A stretch of 64,000 bases of DNA, from NCBI RefSeq assembly GCF_007097485.1, contig NZ_VKDE01000002.1:62001-126000 (forward strand), read 5' to 3'. Under the pieces are notes generated by a model. It ran no database searches. It had not been told where the DNA came from and saw only the letters and a program-made list of their open reading frames with translations. Position numbers and translations under genes: made by a program. Shown one piece after another: positions 44,501-53,272 of the stretch; positions within the stretch are counted from its first letter, which is position 1, and every line of letters starts with the position of its first letter. The DNA is from Carboxylicivirga sp. M1479. Lineage in GTDB: Bacteria > Bacteroidota > Bacteroidia > Bacteroidales > Marinilabiliaceae.

Positions 44501-45378
44501 CTGAACTTAAATTCAATCAGAAGAGAGATTTTAGTAGTGTAATAAACGCTGCATTCGAATTTTATAAACAGGAGGGTGTTTTGTTTGCAAAAACAATGAT
44601 AAGCTATACCGGTATTCCCATTGTTTTAATGATCTCCATGTTAGTTTACATGGTAATGCAAGCGGTAAACGGACAGTTTGCGAATGTTGTGAATGCACCT
44701 GATTTTTCTAGTTTAGCCAATTTGTTTGTGCCTTTATTCTTGTTGATAGTGCTTGGTATAATTGTTCAAATTATGGTGGTTGCAGCTAGCTATGGTTACA
44801 TAAAAGTCTATCACGAAAAGGGGAAAGGTAATTTTTCAATGTCAGATGTTGGTTCACAGATTACGCGCAACTTCTTTCCAATTATTGGTTATACGTTTGT
44901 TATATCCATACTAATTATGGCTGGTTTTGTTTTCTTTTTCTTGCCAGGTATTTATTTTGCTATTATTCTAAGTTTGATTTACCCCATCATGTTTATCGAA
45001 GACAAAGGATTGGGTAAGAATTTTAATCGTTGCTTTCAAGTAATAAGAAATAATTGGTGGGCAACATTTGGTGTGCTTCTTGTGGCATCTATTTTAGTAG
45101 GTATTGTGGGTAGCATTATCAGTGTGCCATTGCAGTTTTACGTTCAGTTTAAAATACCAATGATAGCTCAATCAGGAGACTGGGGATCCTTAAACTTACC
45201 ATTTGTTATTATAACCTACTCCTTATTAATTGTATTGTCTATTTACCTGCGATCTTTTGTTTACGTAGTAACGGGGCTGCAATATTTTAGTCTTAACGAA
45301 AATGAGGGATCAAGTACGATTATGGATCGCATCAATCAAATAGGAACAGAGAATACATCTGAAACGACTAAGCTTTAA
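44497..45378 (+). CDS. Multi-pass membrane protein of unknown function
   Basis: A 293-residue protein that overlaps the SpoIIM stop by 4 bp. It has a soluble start (ELKFNQKRDFSSVINAAFEF) and about six membrane helices, with FFLPGIYFAIILSLIYPIMF and GLGKNFNRCFQVIRNNWW in the middle. This resembles the glycerophosphodiester-phosphodiesterase membrane domain type of proteins, but without a catalytic part. Operon context suggests an envelope function. Confidence 0.8.
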   Translation: MTELKFNQKRDFSSVINAAFEFYKQEGVLFAKTMISYTGIPIVLMISMLVYMVMQAVNGQFANVVNAPDFSSLANLFVPLFLLIVLGIIVQIMVVAASYGYIKVYHEKGKGNFSMSDVGSQITRNFFPIIGYTFVISILIMAGFVFFFLPGIYFAIILSLIYPIMFIEDKGLGKNFNRCFQVIRNNWWATFGVLLVASILVGIVGSIISVPLQFYVQFKIPMIAQSGDWGSLNLPFVIITYSLLIVLSIYLRSFVYVVTGLQYFSLNENEGSSTIMDRINQIGTENTSETTKL

Positions 45379-45385
45379 GGAAATA

Positions 45386-46123
45386 GTGAGTTTTATAAAA
45401 TATCTGATAAATATACTTGTATTTGCCCTAACACAAACCATGTTGGCAGATGTGCACGAATTAGCGGTTCAGGATTCCGTTGAGGCTTGGGATAATAGTA
45501 TGGTAGACTATCGATGTCCATCGGCTGATACGATTAGTTACTATAAAGCATTACCCGAATATCAATACAGTGTAAATGCCGATGCACTAACCTGGTGGCA
45601 AAAACTATGGGGTTGGTTACTATCCTTTATTAAAATTAGCGATGGCACTTTGAGTTTATTTGGTTGGATCATCTTAATTCTGGGAGTCGCTGCTGTTGTT
45701 TTTATCATTGTTAAATTGTTAGGTATTCCTATAAAAGGATTGTTTGTTTTCTCGAAATCAACAAAGGTTACACAACTAAAATTTGGCTTGGATAATGCCA
45801 ACATTGAAACGGAAGAACTGGAAAAACTGTTAAAAGCCTTTGTTAAAAACATGGCTTATCGTGAGGCAACTCGCACCTTGTTCCTATTGTGTTTAAGAGA
45901 GCTGCATCGCAGCGATCATATTCAGTGGAATGTTTATAAAACAGATCGCGACTATTATTACGAAGTAAAAGACCAATCTATACAAAAGCAGTTTAAAAGC
46001 ATCATTAGGCAATACGAATTTGTATGGTATGGTAAGTTTGATATTGGGGAAGTAGAATACATGCCGATACAACATGACTTTGAGTTTTTTATAAAACGAA
46101 TTAAACAACAAAGAATAAAGTAA
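45386..46123 (+). CDS. DUF4129 membrane protein
   Basis: A 245-residue protein started by GTG (45386), 7 bp after the previous stop. Signal-like N-terminus, one strong membrane helix (about 93-113: FGWIILILGVAAVVFIIVKL), then the cytoplasmic DUF4129 domain (MAYREATRTLFLLCLRELHR, YEFVWYGKF). DUF4129 is typically linked to transglutaminase-like or MoxR/DUF58 systems. Its stop overlaps the next start by one base. Confidence 0.85.
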   Translation: MSFIKYLINILVFALTQTMLADVHELAVQDSVEAWDNSMVDYRCPSADTISYYKALPEYQYSVNADALTWWQKLWGWLLSFIKISDGTLSLFGWIILILGVAAVVFIIVKLLGIPIKGLFVFSKSTKVTQLKFGLDNANIETEELEKLLKAFVKNMAYREATRTLFLLCLRELHRSDHIQWNVYKTDRDYYYEVKDQSIQKQFKSIIRQYEFVWYGKFDIGEVEYMPIQHDFEFFIKRIKQQRIK

Positions 46124-47337
46124 TGGGAGGGGTATCATCAAATAGAATACTGATTATAGCCATGTCTTTTATTGTGCTACTTGTTGTTTTTGTATTGGCC
46201 AACTCGCCTAAGTCAATCGACTGGTCGCTTAGCTTTTCAAAGCAGGATACAAAACCCTTTGGCTGCCAGTTGCTCTATGAGTTATTGCCAGAGCTTGTTG
46301 ATGAAACAAAGATCCAAACATCGCATGGTACCTTTAATTCCTTTTTTAGCGATGATACTTTGACATCTGCCAATTTGATTGTTATCAATAATCATTTTGC
46401 TCCTGAAGACGAAGATATAGGCCGTTTATTATCCATGTTAGATAACGGCCATCAAGTGTTTTTATCGGCCAGTTCAATTTCTGATACCATCAGAAGTTTA
46501 TTTTCTATCGATTATAGAGAACAATATGGAGGCGGTAGTTTCTTTCTCGATTCTGTTAGCTTTAATCTGGCCAATCGTAAGCTAAGGACTCATTTGGGTT
46601 ATTGGTATAAGAAGGGTGTGTCAGATAACTACTTTACCTCTTACGATACATTACGAACATCAGTCCTTGGTATCAATAATAATGGTAAAACCAATTTTGT
46701 AAAGATTAAACAAGGGCATGGGAATTTGTTTCTCAACTTAAATCCAACGGCTTTTACCAATTATAATTTATTGGTACACGATAATTACGAATATGCTTTT
46801 AAGTGCTTGTCGTACCTGCCCAATCAAGCTACAGTATGGGATGAGCACTATAAATACAAATATTTAACGGGCCAAATTTCAGATGATGGCAGCCGATCTA
46901 TTCTGAGTTTTATTTTAGACCGTACACCCTTGCGCATAGCTTGGTATGTATTTCTTATAGGCGTGTTTATCTTCTTTGTATTTGAATCGGCACGCCGACA
47001 AAGAGTAGTACCCATAGTAAAAGCACCCGTTAATAGTACCGTCAGTTTTATTGAAACAATTGGGCGTTTGTATTTTAGTCGGAAAAACCATTTGGATATT
47101 GCTCAAAAACGCTTTCGTTATCTGCAAGAGTTTATCAGAGCTAAATATTACATTAATACTTCCGAAGCTAATGAGGATTTTTACCAGCAGTTATCGGATA
47201 AGACAAGTATACCTATTAGAACCGTAAAACAACTGTTTGAATTAGGCAATAACCTGAGTCTGATGAAGAGGATTAGTGAAGAGGATTTGGAGCAGTTCAA
47301 CAGGCGAATAGAGTATTTTTATGAACAGTGTAAATAA
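46123..47337 (+). CDS. DUF4350 membrane-anchored protein
   Basis: A 404-residue protein with an N-terminal helix (ILIIAMSFIVLLVVFVLA), the DUF4350 domain (about 30-240: KPFGCQLLYELLPELV, LIVINNHFAPEDEDIGRLLS, DNGHQVFLSAS), a second helix near 270 (IAWYVFLIGVFIFFVFES) and a cytoplasmic tail. In this family the domain resembles the ABC-type transport/GldG-like fold and occurs just before MoxR. One-base overlap with DUF4129 supports translational coupling. Confidence 0.85.
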   Translation: MGGVSSNRILIIAMSFIVLLVVFVLANSPKSIDWSLSFSKQDTKPFGCQLLYELLPELVDETKIQTSHGTFNSFFSDDTLTSANLIVINNHFAPEDEDIGRLLSMLDNGHQVFLSASSISDTIRSLFSIDYREQYGGGSFFLDSVSFNLANRKLRTHLGYWYKKGVSDNYFTSYDTLRTSVLGINNNGKTNFVKIKQGHGNLFLNLNPTAFTNYNLLVHDNYEYAFKCLSYLPNQATVWDEHYKYKYLTGQISDDGSRSILSFILDRTPLRIAWYVFLIGVFIFFVFESARRQRVVPIVKAPVNSTVSFIETIGRLYFSRKNHLDIAQKRFRYLQEFIRAKYYINTSEANEDFYQQLSDKTSIPIRTVKQLFELGNNLSLMKRISEEDLEQFNRRIEYFYEQCK

Positions 47338-47347
47338 ATTTTAAGAT

Positions 47348-48334
47348 ATGGACCAACAAACTCAAACACCATTCGAAAACCGTTTACCCTTAGAAGAGCT
47401 AAATCATTCTTCGTTTCGTATTCGTAACGAGATTAATAAAATAATTGTTGGGCAGGAAAAAGTGCTCGATCTATTATTAACTGCTGTAATTGCGAATGGT
47501 CATGTGCTTATTGAGGGTGTTCCAGGCGTTGCTAAAACAATGATGGCGAAGTTATTGTCCAAATCAATCTCATCGGACTTTTCGCGTATCCAGTTCACGC
47601 CCGATTTAATGCCATCTGACGTGTTGGGAACCATGGTTTTTAACACAGGCAAATCGGAGTTTGAGTTTAACAAAGGGCCTATCTTTTCAAATTTAGTATT
47701 GATAGATGAGGTCAATAGAGCTCCCGCAAAAACACAGGCTGCCTTATTTGAAGTGATGGAAGAGCGACAGGTAACTATTGATGGCACAACTCGTCCGATG
47801 TCGCCGCCATTTTTAGTGATGGCAACTCAAAACCCTGTAGAGCACGAAGGAACGTACCGATTGCCAGAAGCTCAACTTGATCGTTTTCTCTTTAAAATAA
47901 AGGTAGATTACCCGAATTTGGAACAGGAAGTAAGCCTGCTTTCAAACGCTCAAAGCCGCGAAGATAAAGATGAGTTAAGCCAGATATCGGCGGTTGTCAC
48001 AGGGGAAGAAATTGTGAAGTATCAAGAAATGGCTTCCAAAGTTATTGTTGAAGATGATTTGTTGCGTTATATCGCTCAAATTGTTGATAAAACACGTAAC
48101 CATGCAGCCTTGTTCTTAGGAGGGAGTCCGCGTGCTTCATTGGCCATTTTGAGTGCTGCAAAAGCCTATGCTGCTCTTGAAGGAAGAGACTTCGCCACTC
48201 CTGACGATATTAAAACGGTTATTTTACCAGTACTAAATCATCGTGTTATTCTAACTCCAGAAAAAGAGATGGAGGGTGTGAAGCCCGAGGTTGTGATACA
48301 ACAAATAATTGACTCAGTTGAGGTTCCACGCTAA
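47348..48334 (+). CDS. MoxR-family AAA ATPase
   Basis: A 328-residue cytoplasmic ATPase of the chaperone type. Walker A lies in IEGVPGVAKTMMAKLL, Walker B in LVLIDEVNRAPAKTQAALFE, sensor 1 in VMATQNPVEHEGTYRLPEAQ and sensor 2 in GGSPRASLAIL. Full-length and intact. MoxR proteins work with a von Willebrand/DUF58 partner, encoded 10 bp downstream. Confidence 0.97.
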   Translation: MDQQTQTPFENRLPLEELNHSSFRIRNEINKIIVGQEKVLDLLLTAVIANGHVLIEGVPGVAKTMMAKLLSKSISSDFSRIQFTPDLMPSDVLGTMVFNTGKSEFEFNKGPIFSNLVLIDEVNRAPAKTQAALFEVMEERQVTIDGTTRPMSPPFLVMATQNPVEHEGTYRLPEAQLDRFLFKIKVDYPNLEQEVSLLSNAQSREDKDELSQISAVVTGEEIVKYQEMASKVIVEDDLLRYIAQIVDKTRNHAALFLGGSPRASLAILSAAKAYAALEGRDFATPDDIKTVILPVLNHRVILTPEKEMEGVKPEVVIQQIIDSVEVPR

Positions 48335-48344
48335 GCTGTACTGA

Positions 48345-49685
48345 ATGAAAATTAATATTAGAAAGCACGTTTATTTTAGTCCCTTGTTCTATTACGCCAT
48401 GGGTGCTGTCATCTTTTTTTTGGCATTAGGGCAATTTGGTGCTTTGTTTTGGCAGCTTGGGTTGATGAGCCTTGGCCTTTTCATTTTGCTTTTTGTTGTA
48501 GAGTGCTTACTATTATTTGTTAAGCCAAAGGGAACTTTCGTTGCCAAGCGTCGTTTGGATGAACGATTTTCGAATGGAGACGATAATACAGTTCAATTAG
48601 AGCTGAGTAATAAATTCCCTTTTCCTGTTAAAATAACCATTATTGATGAGTTGCCACATCAATTTCAAAAGCGTGATTTTGAATTATCAATGCGCTTAAA
48701 ACCTGGTCAAACCAAAACGATTGACTATTCTTTGCGTCCTGTTACACGTGGCGAATACCGATTTGGTTACCTCAATGTATTTATAAAATCGCCTCTAGGC
48801 CTCGTTGAGCGACGTATGCAGTGCGATCAGCATCGCTTGGTTAAGGTGTATCCTGCTTTTAAAGAAATGCGTCAATTTGAGATGATGGCTATTTCAGACC
48901 GTTTAACTGAGGTTGGTATTAAAAAGATTCGTCGTATTGGTCATCAAATGGAGTTTGATCAAATACGCGAATACACCAAAGGAGATGACTACCGAACGAT
49001 TAACTGGAAAGCGACCGCGCGCAAAAGCAGTTTAATGGTTAATCAATACCAGGATGAAAAATCGCAACAAGTTATTTCCATTATCGACCTGGGGCGAACA
49101 ATGAAAATGCCTTTTGAGGGTATGACTTTATTGGATTATGCCATTAATGCCTCTTTGGTATTATCTAAAATAGCCATGCTTAAACAAGACAAGGCAGGCT
49201 TGGTAACATTCAATAATGAAATTCAAACAGTTGTTCCTCCTCAGCGCAATAGCAAGCAGATGCAGGTTATTATGGAGGCATTGTATAAGCAGAATACCTT
49301 GTTTCAAGAGCATAGTATGCAGGCCTTGTATACAACGCTTCGCCGAAAGCTTCATCAGCGTAGTTTATTGGTTATTTATACTAACTACGAAAGTTTGAGC
49401 GCCGCTAAACGACAGTTGCCTATGTTGCAAAAGCTGTCCAATGAGCACATGGTTGTTGTTGTCTTTTTTGAAAATACCGAGTTAAAGCAACTCACAAGTG
49501 CGAAAGCCAATGATATGGAGGGCATCTACATTAAAACCATTGCCGAAAAGTTTGCCTACGATAAGAAGCGAATTGTACTTGAGTTGGAACGTTATGGAAT
49601 ACATTCGGTTATTACGGCACCAGAAAACTTAACGGTTGAAACCATTAATAAATACCTGGAACTAAAAGCCCGCGGATACATTTAA
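48345..49685 (+). CDS. DUF58 (VWA-like) protein
   Basis: A 446-residue protein with two N-terminal membrane helices, a beta-rich segment and the DUF58 domain with the hallmark DFDQIREYTKGDDYRTINWK-like stretch (here EFDQIREYTKGDDYRTINWK) followed by ATARKSSLMVNQYQDEKSQQ and a degenerate VWA fold (VISIIDLGRTMKMPFEGM). It is the partner of the MoxR ATPase and last gene of the six-gene operon beginning at 43535. Confidence 0.92.
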   Translation: MKINIRKHVYFSPLFYYAMGAVIFFLALGQFGALFWQLGLMSLGLFILLFVVECLLLFVKPKGTFVAKRRLDERFSNGDDNTVQLELSNKFPFPVKITIIDELPHQFQKRDFELSMRLKPGQTKTIDYSLRPVTRGEYRFGYLNVFIKSPLGLVERRMQCDQHRLVKVYPAFKEMRQFEMMAISDRLTEVGIKKIRRIGHQMEFDQIREYTKGDDYRTINWKATARKSSLMVNQYQDEKSQQVISIIDLGRTMKMPFEGMTLLDYAINASLVLSKIAMLKQDKAGLVTFNNEIQTVVPPQRNSKQMQVIMEALYKQNTLFQEHSMQALYTTLRRKLHQRSLLVIYTNYESLSAAKRQLPMLQKLSNEHMVVVVFFENTELKQLTSAKANDMEGIYIKTIAEKFAYDKKRIVLELERYGIHSVITAPENLTVETINKYLELKARGYI

Positions 49686-49910
49686 AGGTATTATCCGATT
49701 TTAGTTTCTACCTTGTTTATTACTTCCATTTGCTTCAGATCTGAACTGACAATAATCATCTATTCGCTATTTTTAGCTTTCATTTTGACGAACTGACGTT
49801 TTTTGAGGGTTATTAATTAAAATGCTTTGAGTTAAGCATGGACTATTCTTACAATTTTGCTAAAAAAAGCCCATAACTTTATACGTGTGAAAAACACATT
49901 GTTTGTCCAA
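49686..49910. other. Intergenic region
   Basis: No gene or strong hairpin seen between the DUF58 stop and the Pho-box-like array at 49911. A short GACGAACTGACG stretch near 49780 is not a convincing structure. Confidence 0.4.
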
Positions 49911-49950
49911 TTAATGTAGCGTTAATGAAAAGCTAAGTTTTCCTTAACTG
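49911..49950 (+). promoter_or_regulatory. Loose Pho-box-like array (four half-sites)
   Basis: TTAATGT (49911), TTAATGA (49922), CTAAGTT (49933) and TTAACTG (49944) recur at exactly 11 bp. Individual matches are weaker than in the pit region, but the phase holds across four units and the array ends 18 bp before a -7 element, the place expected for an activator. Confidence 0.35.
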
Positions 49951-49968
49951 CAAAGTCTGAACAGACAA

Positions 49969-49976
49969 TACCTTTG
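49969..49976 (+). promoter_or_regulatory. -7 promoter element TACCTTTG
   Basis: Perfect TAnnTTTG 29 bp before the ATG at 50006; no TTTG at -33. Confidence 0.5.
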
Positions 49977-50005
49977 TACCTAATACTAACTTTTGAAGCA
50001 GCAGG

Positions 50006-50692
50006 ATGATGAGAGTTATCAATTCAACATTTTACGGTTTATCTGATAAAATAGAGCTTGATGATGTTGTTGACAAGAATTTAATCTCGTTAATGACAAA
50101 GTCGCCTATTAATCCAGAGGATTTTTATTTGACTGGTTACGAAACGATAAGCTTCAAGCGAACGCGTGAGTTTGCCCTAGAAACTGTCATCTCCTCGGTA
50201 GTACCTTTTGATAAAGATTTATTAATTGTCGCTAACAATAATGATGATCTGCACATTCAGAAGTTATGCAACATGTATGGTGTTAGTAGCACGATTGTAA
50301 ACTTACCTCAATCAGAAGATGAGTTGGAGGCAATTTTATCTACTTATACACAAACACGTCAATATTCACATATATTGATATCCGATGATGTTAATTCGCA
50401 ACGATGCCTGGCAACGATAAATGCGATTGCATCAATATTAATTGAATCATCAATTAAGTTAATTGTACAATGTCGTCGTCAACCGATGGATTTGAACATT
50501 GTTCGCGAACTTAATATTGCCTACATGGTATGTAATGGAATGCAAGGTTCAATTAGTTCAGTGGTTCTAGCAAGGCGCAGCCAGTTAGTTCAAACGGAGG
50601 GTATTTCCCGATCGTATACTCAGGATTTGTATAGTTATTGGCAGAAGATGTTATCTGGTCGTAAAGCTGGTATAAAGCCCATGGCAGTTTAG
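50006..50692 (+). CDS. Truncated class-V aminotransferase-like protein lacking the PLP lysine
   Basis: A 228-residue soluble protein I do not recognise by name. Its middle looks like the large domain of class-V aminotransferases (such as 2-aminoethylphosphonate transaminase): FALETVISSVVPFDKDLLIV, then LCNMYGVSSTIVNL, EAILSTYTQTRQYSHILISD, SSIKLIVQ and LNIAYMVCNGMQGSISSVVL. At the place where active enzymes have the Lys (S-x-K) it has CNG, and the small domain is missing. I infer a pseudoenzyme or regulator; alternative is an unrelated Rossmann-like protein. Loose Pho-box-like repeats precede it and a strong terminator follows. ATG at 50009 is an alternative start. Confidence 0.6.
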   Translation: MMRVINSTFYGLSDKIELDDVVDKNLISLMTKSPINPEDFYLTGYETISFKRTREFALETVISSVVPFDKDLLIVANNNDDLHIQKLCNMYGVSSTIVNLPQSEDELEAILSTYTQTRQYSHILISDDVNSQRCLATINAIASILIESSIKLIVQCRRQPMDLNIVRELNIAYMVCNGMQGSISSVVLARRSQLVQTEGISRSYTQDLYSYWQKMLSGRKAGIKPMAV

Positions 50693-50717
50693 CAAACATA
50701 AAAACATATAAGTGATA

Positions 50718-50744
50718 AAGCCGTCTGTTTTAGACGGCTTTTTT
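50718..50744 (+). terminator. Rho-independent terminator
   Basis: AAGCCGTC (50718-50725) / GACGGCTT (50733-50740) with a 7-nt loop and a TTTTTT run. Confidence 0.9.
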
Positions 50745-50840
50745 AATTTATAGTTACCGCTATTTCACTATTGTATTAAGTGCATCATTTAATTAGTAAA
50801 TACTTCGCACTAGCTTAATCAAGCCCTTATAAGCTTCCCA

Positions 50841-50848
50841 TATTTTTG
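50841..50848 (+). promoter_or_regulatory. -7 promoter element TATTTTTG of the metallophosphoesterase gene
   Basis: Perfect TAnnTTTG 22 bp before the ATG at 50871. No TTTG at -33. A very weak 11-bp repeat (TTAATCA at 50815, CTTATAA at 50826) lies at the -33 position. Confidence 0.45.
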
Positions 50849-50870
50849 AACCAATTAATTGTAATTGGTT

Positions 50871-51740
50871 ATGGAAACACATATTCCTAAAGAAAAAAAG
50901 AACTTAGAAGCGCTTGTTATCTCAGACACCCATCTGGGTACCTATGGGTGCAAAGCAGAGGCCTTACTTGAATATCTTACATCTGTATCAACACCAATTT
51001 TAATATTGAATGGTGATATAATAGATATTTGGCAATTCTCAAAATCGTACTTTCCCAAAAGCCACCTTCAGGTAATTCGTCAGATTATTAAAATGATGGA
51101 GAATGGCACTCGAGTGCATTACCTGGCTGGTAATCATGATGAACACTTGCGTCGTTTAATTGGAATGCGTCTGGGGAATTTAGTGATTGAAAACAAGATG
51201 ATTTTGGAGTTGGATGGGAAAAAGTCGTGGATCTTTCATGGAGATGTTTTTGATGCTTTTATGCATCACTCCAAGTGGTTAGCCAAGTTAGGAGCAATTG
51301 GTTATGGCATGCTTACGGTCATCAATAGTTTTATAAACGCTTGTTTATCCTTTTTTAAGATGAAGCGAGTTTCACTATCCAGAGATATCAAAAACTCGGT
51401 AAAGAAAGGAGGAAGTGAACTGAGTTCAAAGTTCGAACGTACCGTGGCTGATATGGCTATTATCAAAGGTTACGAATACGCTATTTGTGGTCATATTCAC
51501 TGGCCAGAAAAGAAAGTAATGGAAAATGAATTAGGACAGGTTTGCTATTTAAATAGCGGTGATTGGGTTGAAAACATGACTGCATTGGAATATTACAATG
51601 GAGATTGGCACCTGGTGCATTTTAAACCAAAGCAGGCAGCGGTGAGCACGAATACGGATGAGCTTGTTAATGATGATTATTTGCTGCCAAATCATAAGGT
51701 TCTTTTTCAAACCATGTATAACGATATTGTTAACAGCTAA
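50871..51740 (+). CDS. PlcP-like / UDP-2,3-diacylglucosamine diphosphatase-like metallophosphoesterase
   Basis: A 289-residue calcineurin-like phosphoesterase; ATG at 50871 preferred over an in-frame TTG at 50865. Metal-binding blocks: ISDTHLGTYGCKAEALLEYL, LNGDIIDIWQFSKSYFPKSH, YLAGNHDEHLRRL, IFHGDVFDAFMHHSKWL, CGHIHWPEKK and YLNSGDWVENMTALEY. GT-GCKAEALL and NxGDWVE are, as I remember, features of the PlcP-like branch of this family (manganese phospholipase C of alpha-proteobacteria) rather than of LpxH, which is shorter. A glycosyltransferase follows after 3 bp. I infer phospholipid cleavage to diacylglycerol that the partner glycosylates; an LpxH-type role is the alternative. Confidence 0.75.
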   Translation: METHIPKEKKNLEALVISDTHLGTYGCKAEALLEYLTSVSTPILILNGDIIDIWQFSKSYFPKSHLQVIRQIIKMMENGTRVHYLAGNHDEHLRRLIGMRLGNLVIENKMILELDGKKSWIFHGDVFDAFMHHSKWLAKLGAIGYGMLTVINSFINACLSFFKMKRVSLSRDIKNSVKKGGSELSSKFERTVADMAIIKGYEYAICGHIHWPEKKVMENELGQVCYLNSGDWVENMTALEYYNGDWHLVHFKPKQAAVSTNTDELVNDDYLLPNHKVLFQTMYNDIVNS

Positions 51741-51743
51741 GCC

Positions 51744-52763
51744 ATGAAGATATTGTATGCTGTTCAAGGAACAGGAAATGGGCATATTGCCCGCGCTTTT
51801 GATGTTATAGCGCATTTAAAACGCTATGGTAAAGTTGATATTCTAGTAAGTGGTATTCAGAGCGATATTAAGCTTCCGTGGAAAGTTAAATACCGCTTTT
51901 ATGGTTTAAGTTTTATTTTTGGTAAGAATGGGGGTGTTGATTTTAAAGAGACTCTCATGCGCTGGCGTCCTTACGAATTGCTGAAGGAAGTGATGGCTCT
52001 GCCCGTTCGTCAGTACGATTTGGTGATTAGTGACTTTGAACCAGTAACCGCGTGGGCATGTAAACTTCGCAGGGTTAATTGTGTTGGCTTAAGCCATCAG
52101 AGTGCAGTGTTACACCCTTTAGCGCCAAAACCTTATCAGCGGAATGTTTTGGGTGAGCTTATTCTTAAATATTACGCTCCCGTTAGTTCATTTAAGGGTT
52201 TTCACTTTCAAGCTTTTGGAAACGACATTACAACACCTGTTATCAGAGACGATATTCGATTAGCCGATAAAGGGAATAAAGGTCATTACACCGTTTATTT
52301 GCCAGCTTATTCCGATGCGAAAATTATTAAGATCTTGTCTCAGTTTCCGAACATAGAGTGGCATGTTTTTTCTAAGCATACCCAGCAGGTCTATAGGGCA
52401 GAGAATATAAAAATAAGACCGGTTAATAAAGAGAAATTTACAAGCAGTATGCTAAATGCCGAAGGTGTATTTTGTAATGCTGGCTTTGAAACGCCGGCCG
52501 AAGCTTTGTTTTTAGGTAAGAAACTATGTGTGATTCCTATGAAAGGCCAATACGAGCAGCTGTGTAATGCTGAGTTTTTGAAATCAATGGGTGTAAGCTG
52601 TTTGCAAAGTTTGAGTAATGATGTAGACTTGCTTAAGAAATGGACCCAATCCAATGAAAGAGTCCATGTTTATTACCCCAATAATTTAGAGGAAACGATT
52701 GAAGCCTTGGTACAGCAACATTACCCTCAGATGAGCGATTTTGGCGTTTTGGCTATTTCTTAA
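51744..52763 (+). CDS. Glycosyltransferase, GT28/MurG-like fold
   Basis: A 339-residue enzyme beginning ILYAVQGTGNGHIARAFDVI, the GxGHxxR acceptor/phosphate loop of GT-B transferases. Further blocks: YDLVISDFEPVTAWACKLR, CVGLSHQSAVLHP, and a donor-binding FCNAGFETPAEALFLGKKLC followed by IPMKGQYEQLCNAEFL. It matches the glycosyltransferase family represented by bacterial GlcNAc- or MGDG-type enzymes; the sugar is unknown. Translationally coupled to the phosphoesterase (3-bp gap), and its stop overlaps folA on the other strand by 11 bp. Confidence 0.85.
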   Translation: MKILYAVQGTGNGHIARAFDVIAHLKRYGKVDILVSGIQSDIKLPWKVKYRFYGLSFIFGKNGGVDFKETLMRWRPYELLKEVMALPVRQYDLVISDFEPVTAWACKLRRVNCVGLSHQSAVLHPLAPKPYQRNVLGELILKYYAPVSSFKGFHFQAFGNDITTPVIRDDIRLADKGNKGHYTVYLPAYSDAKIIKILSQFPNIEWHVFSKHTQQVYRAENIKIRPVNKEKFTSSMLNAEGVFCNAGFETPAEALFLGKKLCVIPMKGQYEQLCNAEFLKSMGVSCLQSLSNDVDLLKKWTQSNERVHVYYPNNLEETIEALVQQHYPQMSDFGVLAIS

Positions 52764-53244
52764 TCAGGTTTTTGTAGCTGTATTGTAGTCGCGTTTTTTC
52801 ATCGATGAATGGTCCCTCTTCATTATTGATGTTCCATTCGTCCCAATTTATTTCTGGAAAGAATACAGTTGCTTCTTCAAAGGTATGTTCTATAATTGTT
52901 AGGTAAAGTTCAACTGTTTGCGGTAAAAAAGTGTTGTAAATTTCGCCACCTCCAATAATAAATACTTTTTCATCGTTTTGACAGATGTCAAGTGCAGCTT
53001 CCAGTGAATTTACGATATCTGCTCCAGGGGCATCGTATTCTGCTTGCCTAGTAATTACTATGTTTCGCCTGTTGGGCAAGGCGCCTTTGGGTAGTGCTTC
53101 AAAAGTTTTACGCCCCATCACTATTGTGTTGCCTGTAGTTAGGTTTTTGAAGCGTTTTAAGTCGGCTGATATGTAGGCCAGTTGGTCGTCGCCTTTACCA
53201 ATTCCATTGTTAAGGTCAATGGCAACAATCATTGCAAGTTTCAT
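52753..53244 (-). CDS. folA: Dihydrofolate reductase
   Basis: A 163-residue NADPH-dependent enzyme making tetrahydrofolate. Landmarks: MIVAIDLNNGIGKGDDQLAY, NTIVMGRKTFEALPKGALPN, VFIIGGGEIYNTFLP and a C-terminal beta hairpin. The catalytic acidic residue appears as Asp in SADLKRFKNLT. Encoded 28 bp after thyA, so the folate/thymidylate pair is one unit, and its 3' end overlaps the convergent glycosyltransferase gene by 11 bp. Confidence 0.97.
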   Translation of the reverse strand: MKLAMIVAIDLNNGIGKGDDQLAYISADLKRFKNLTTGNTIVMGRKTFEALPKGALPNRRNIVITRQAEYDAPGADIVNSLEAALDICQNDEKVFIIGGGEIYNTFLPQTVELYLTIIEHTFEEATVFFPEINWDEWNINNEEGPFIDEKTRLQYSYKNLIKK

Positions 53245-53272
53245 AAGCTGATGTTATTGGTCAATAGATGGT

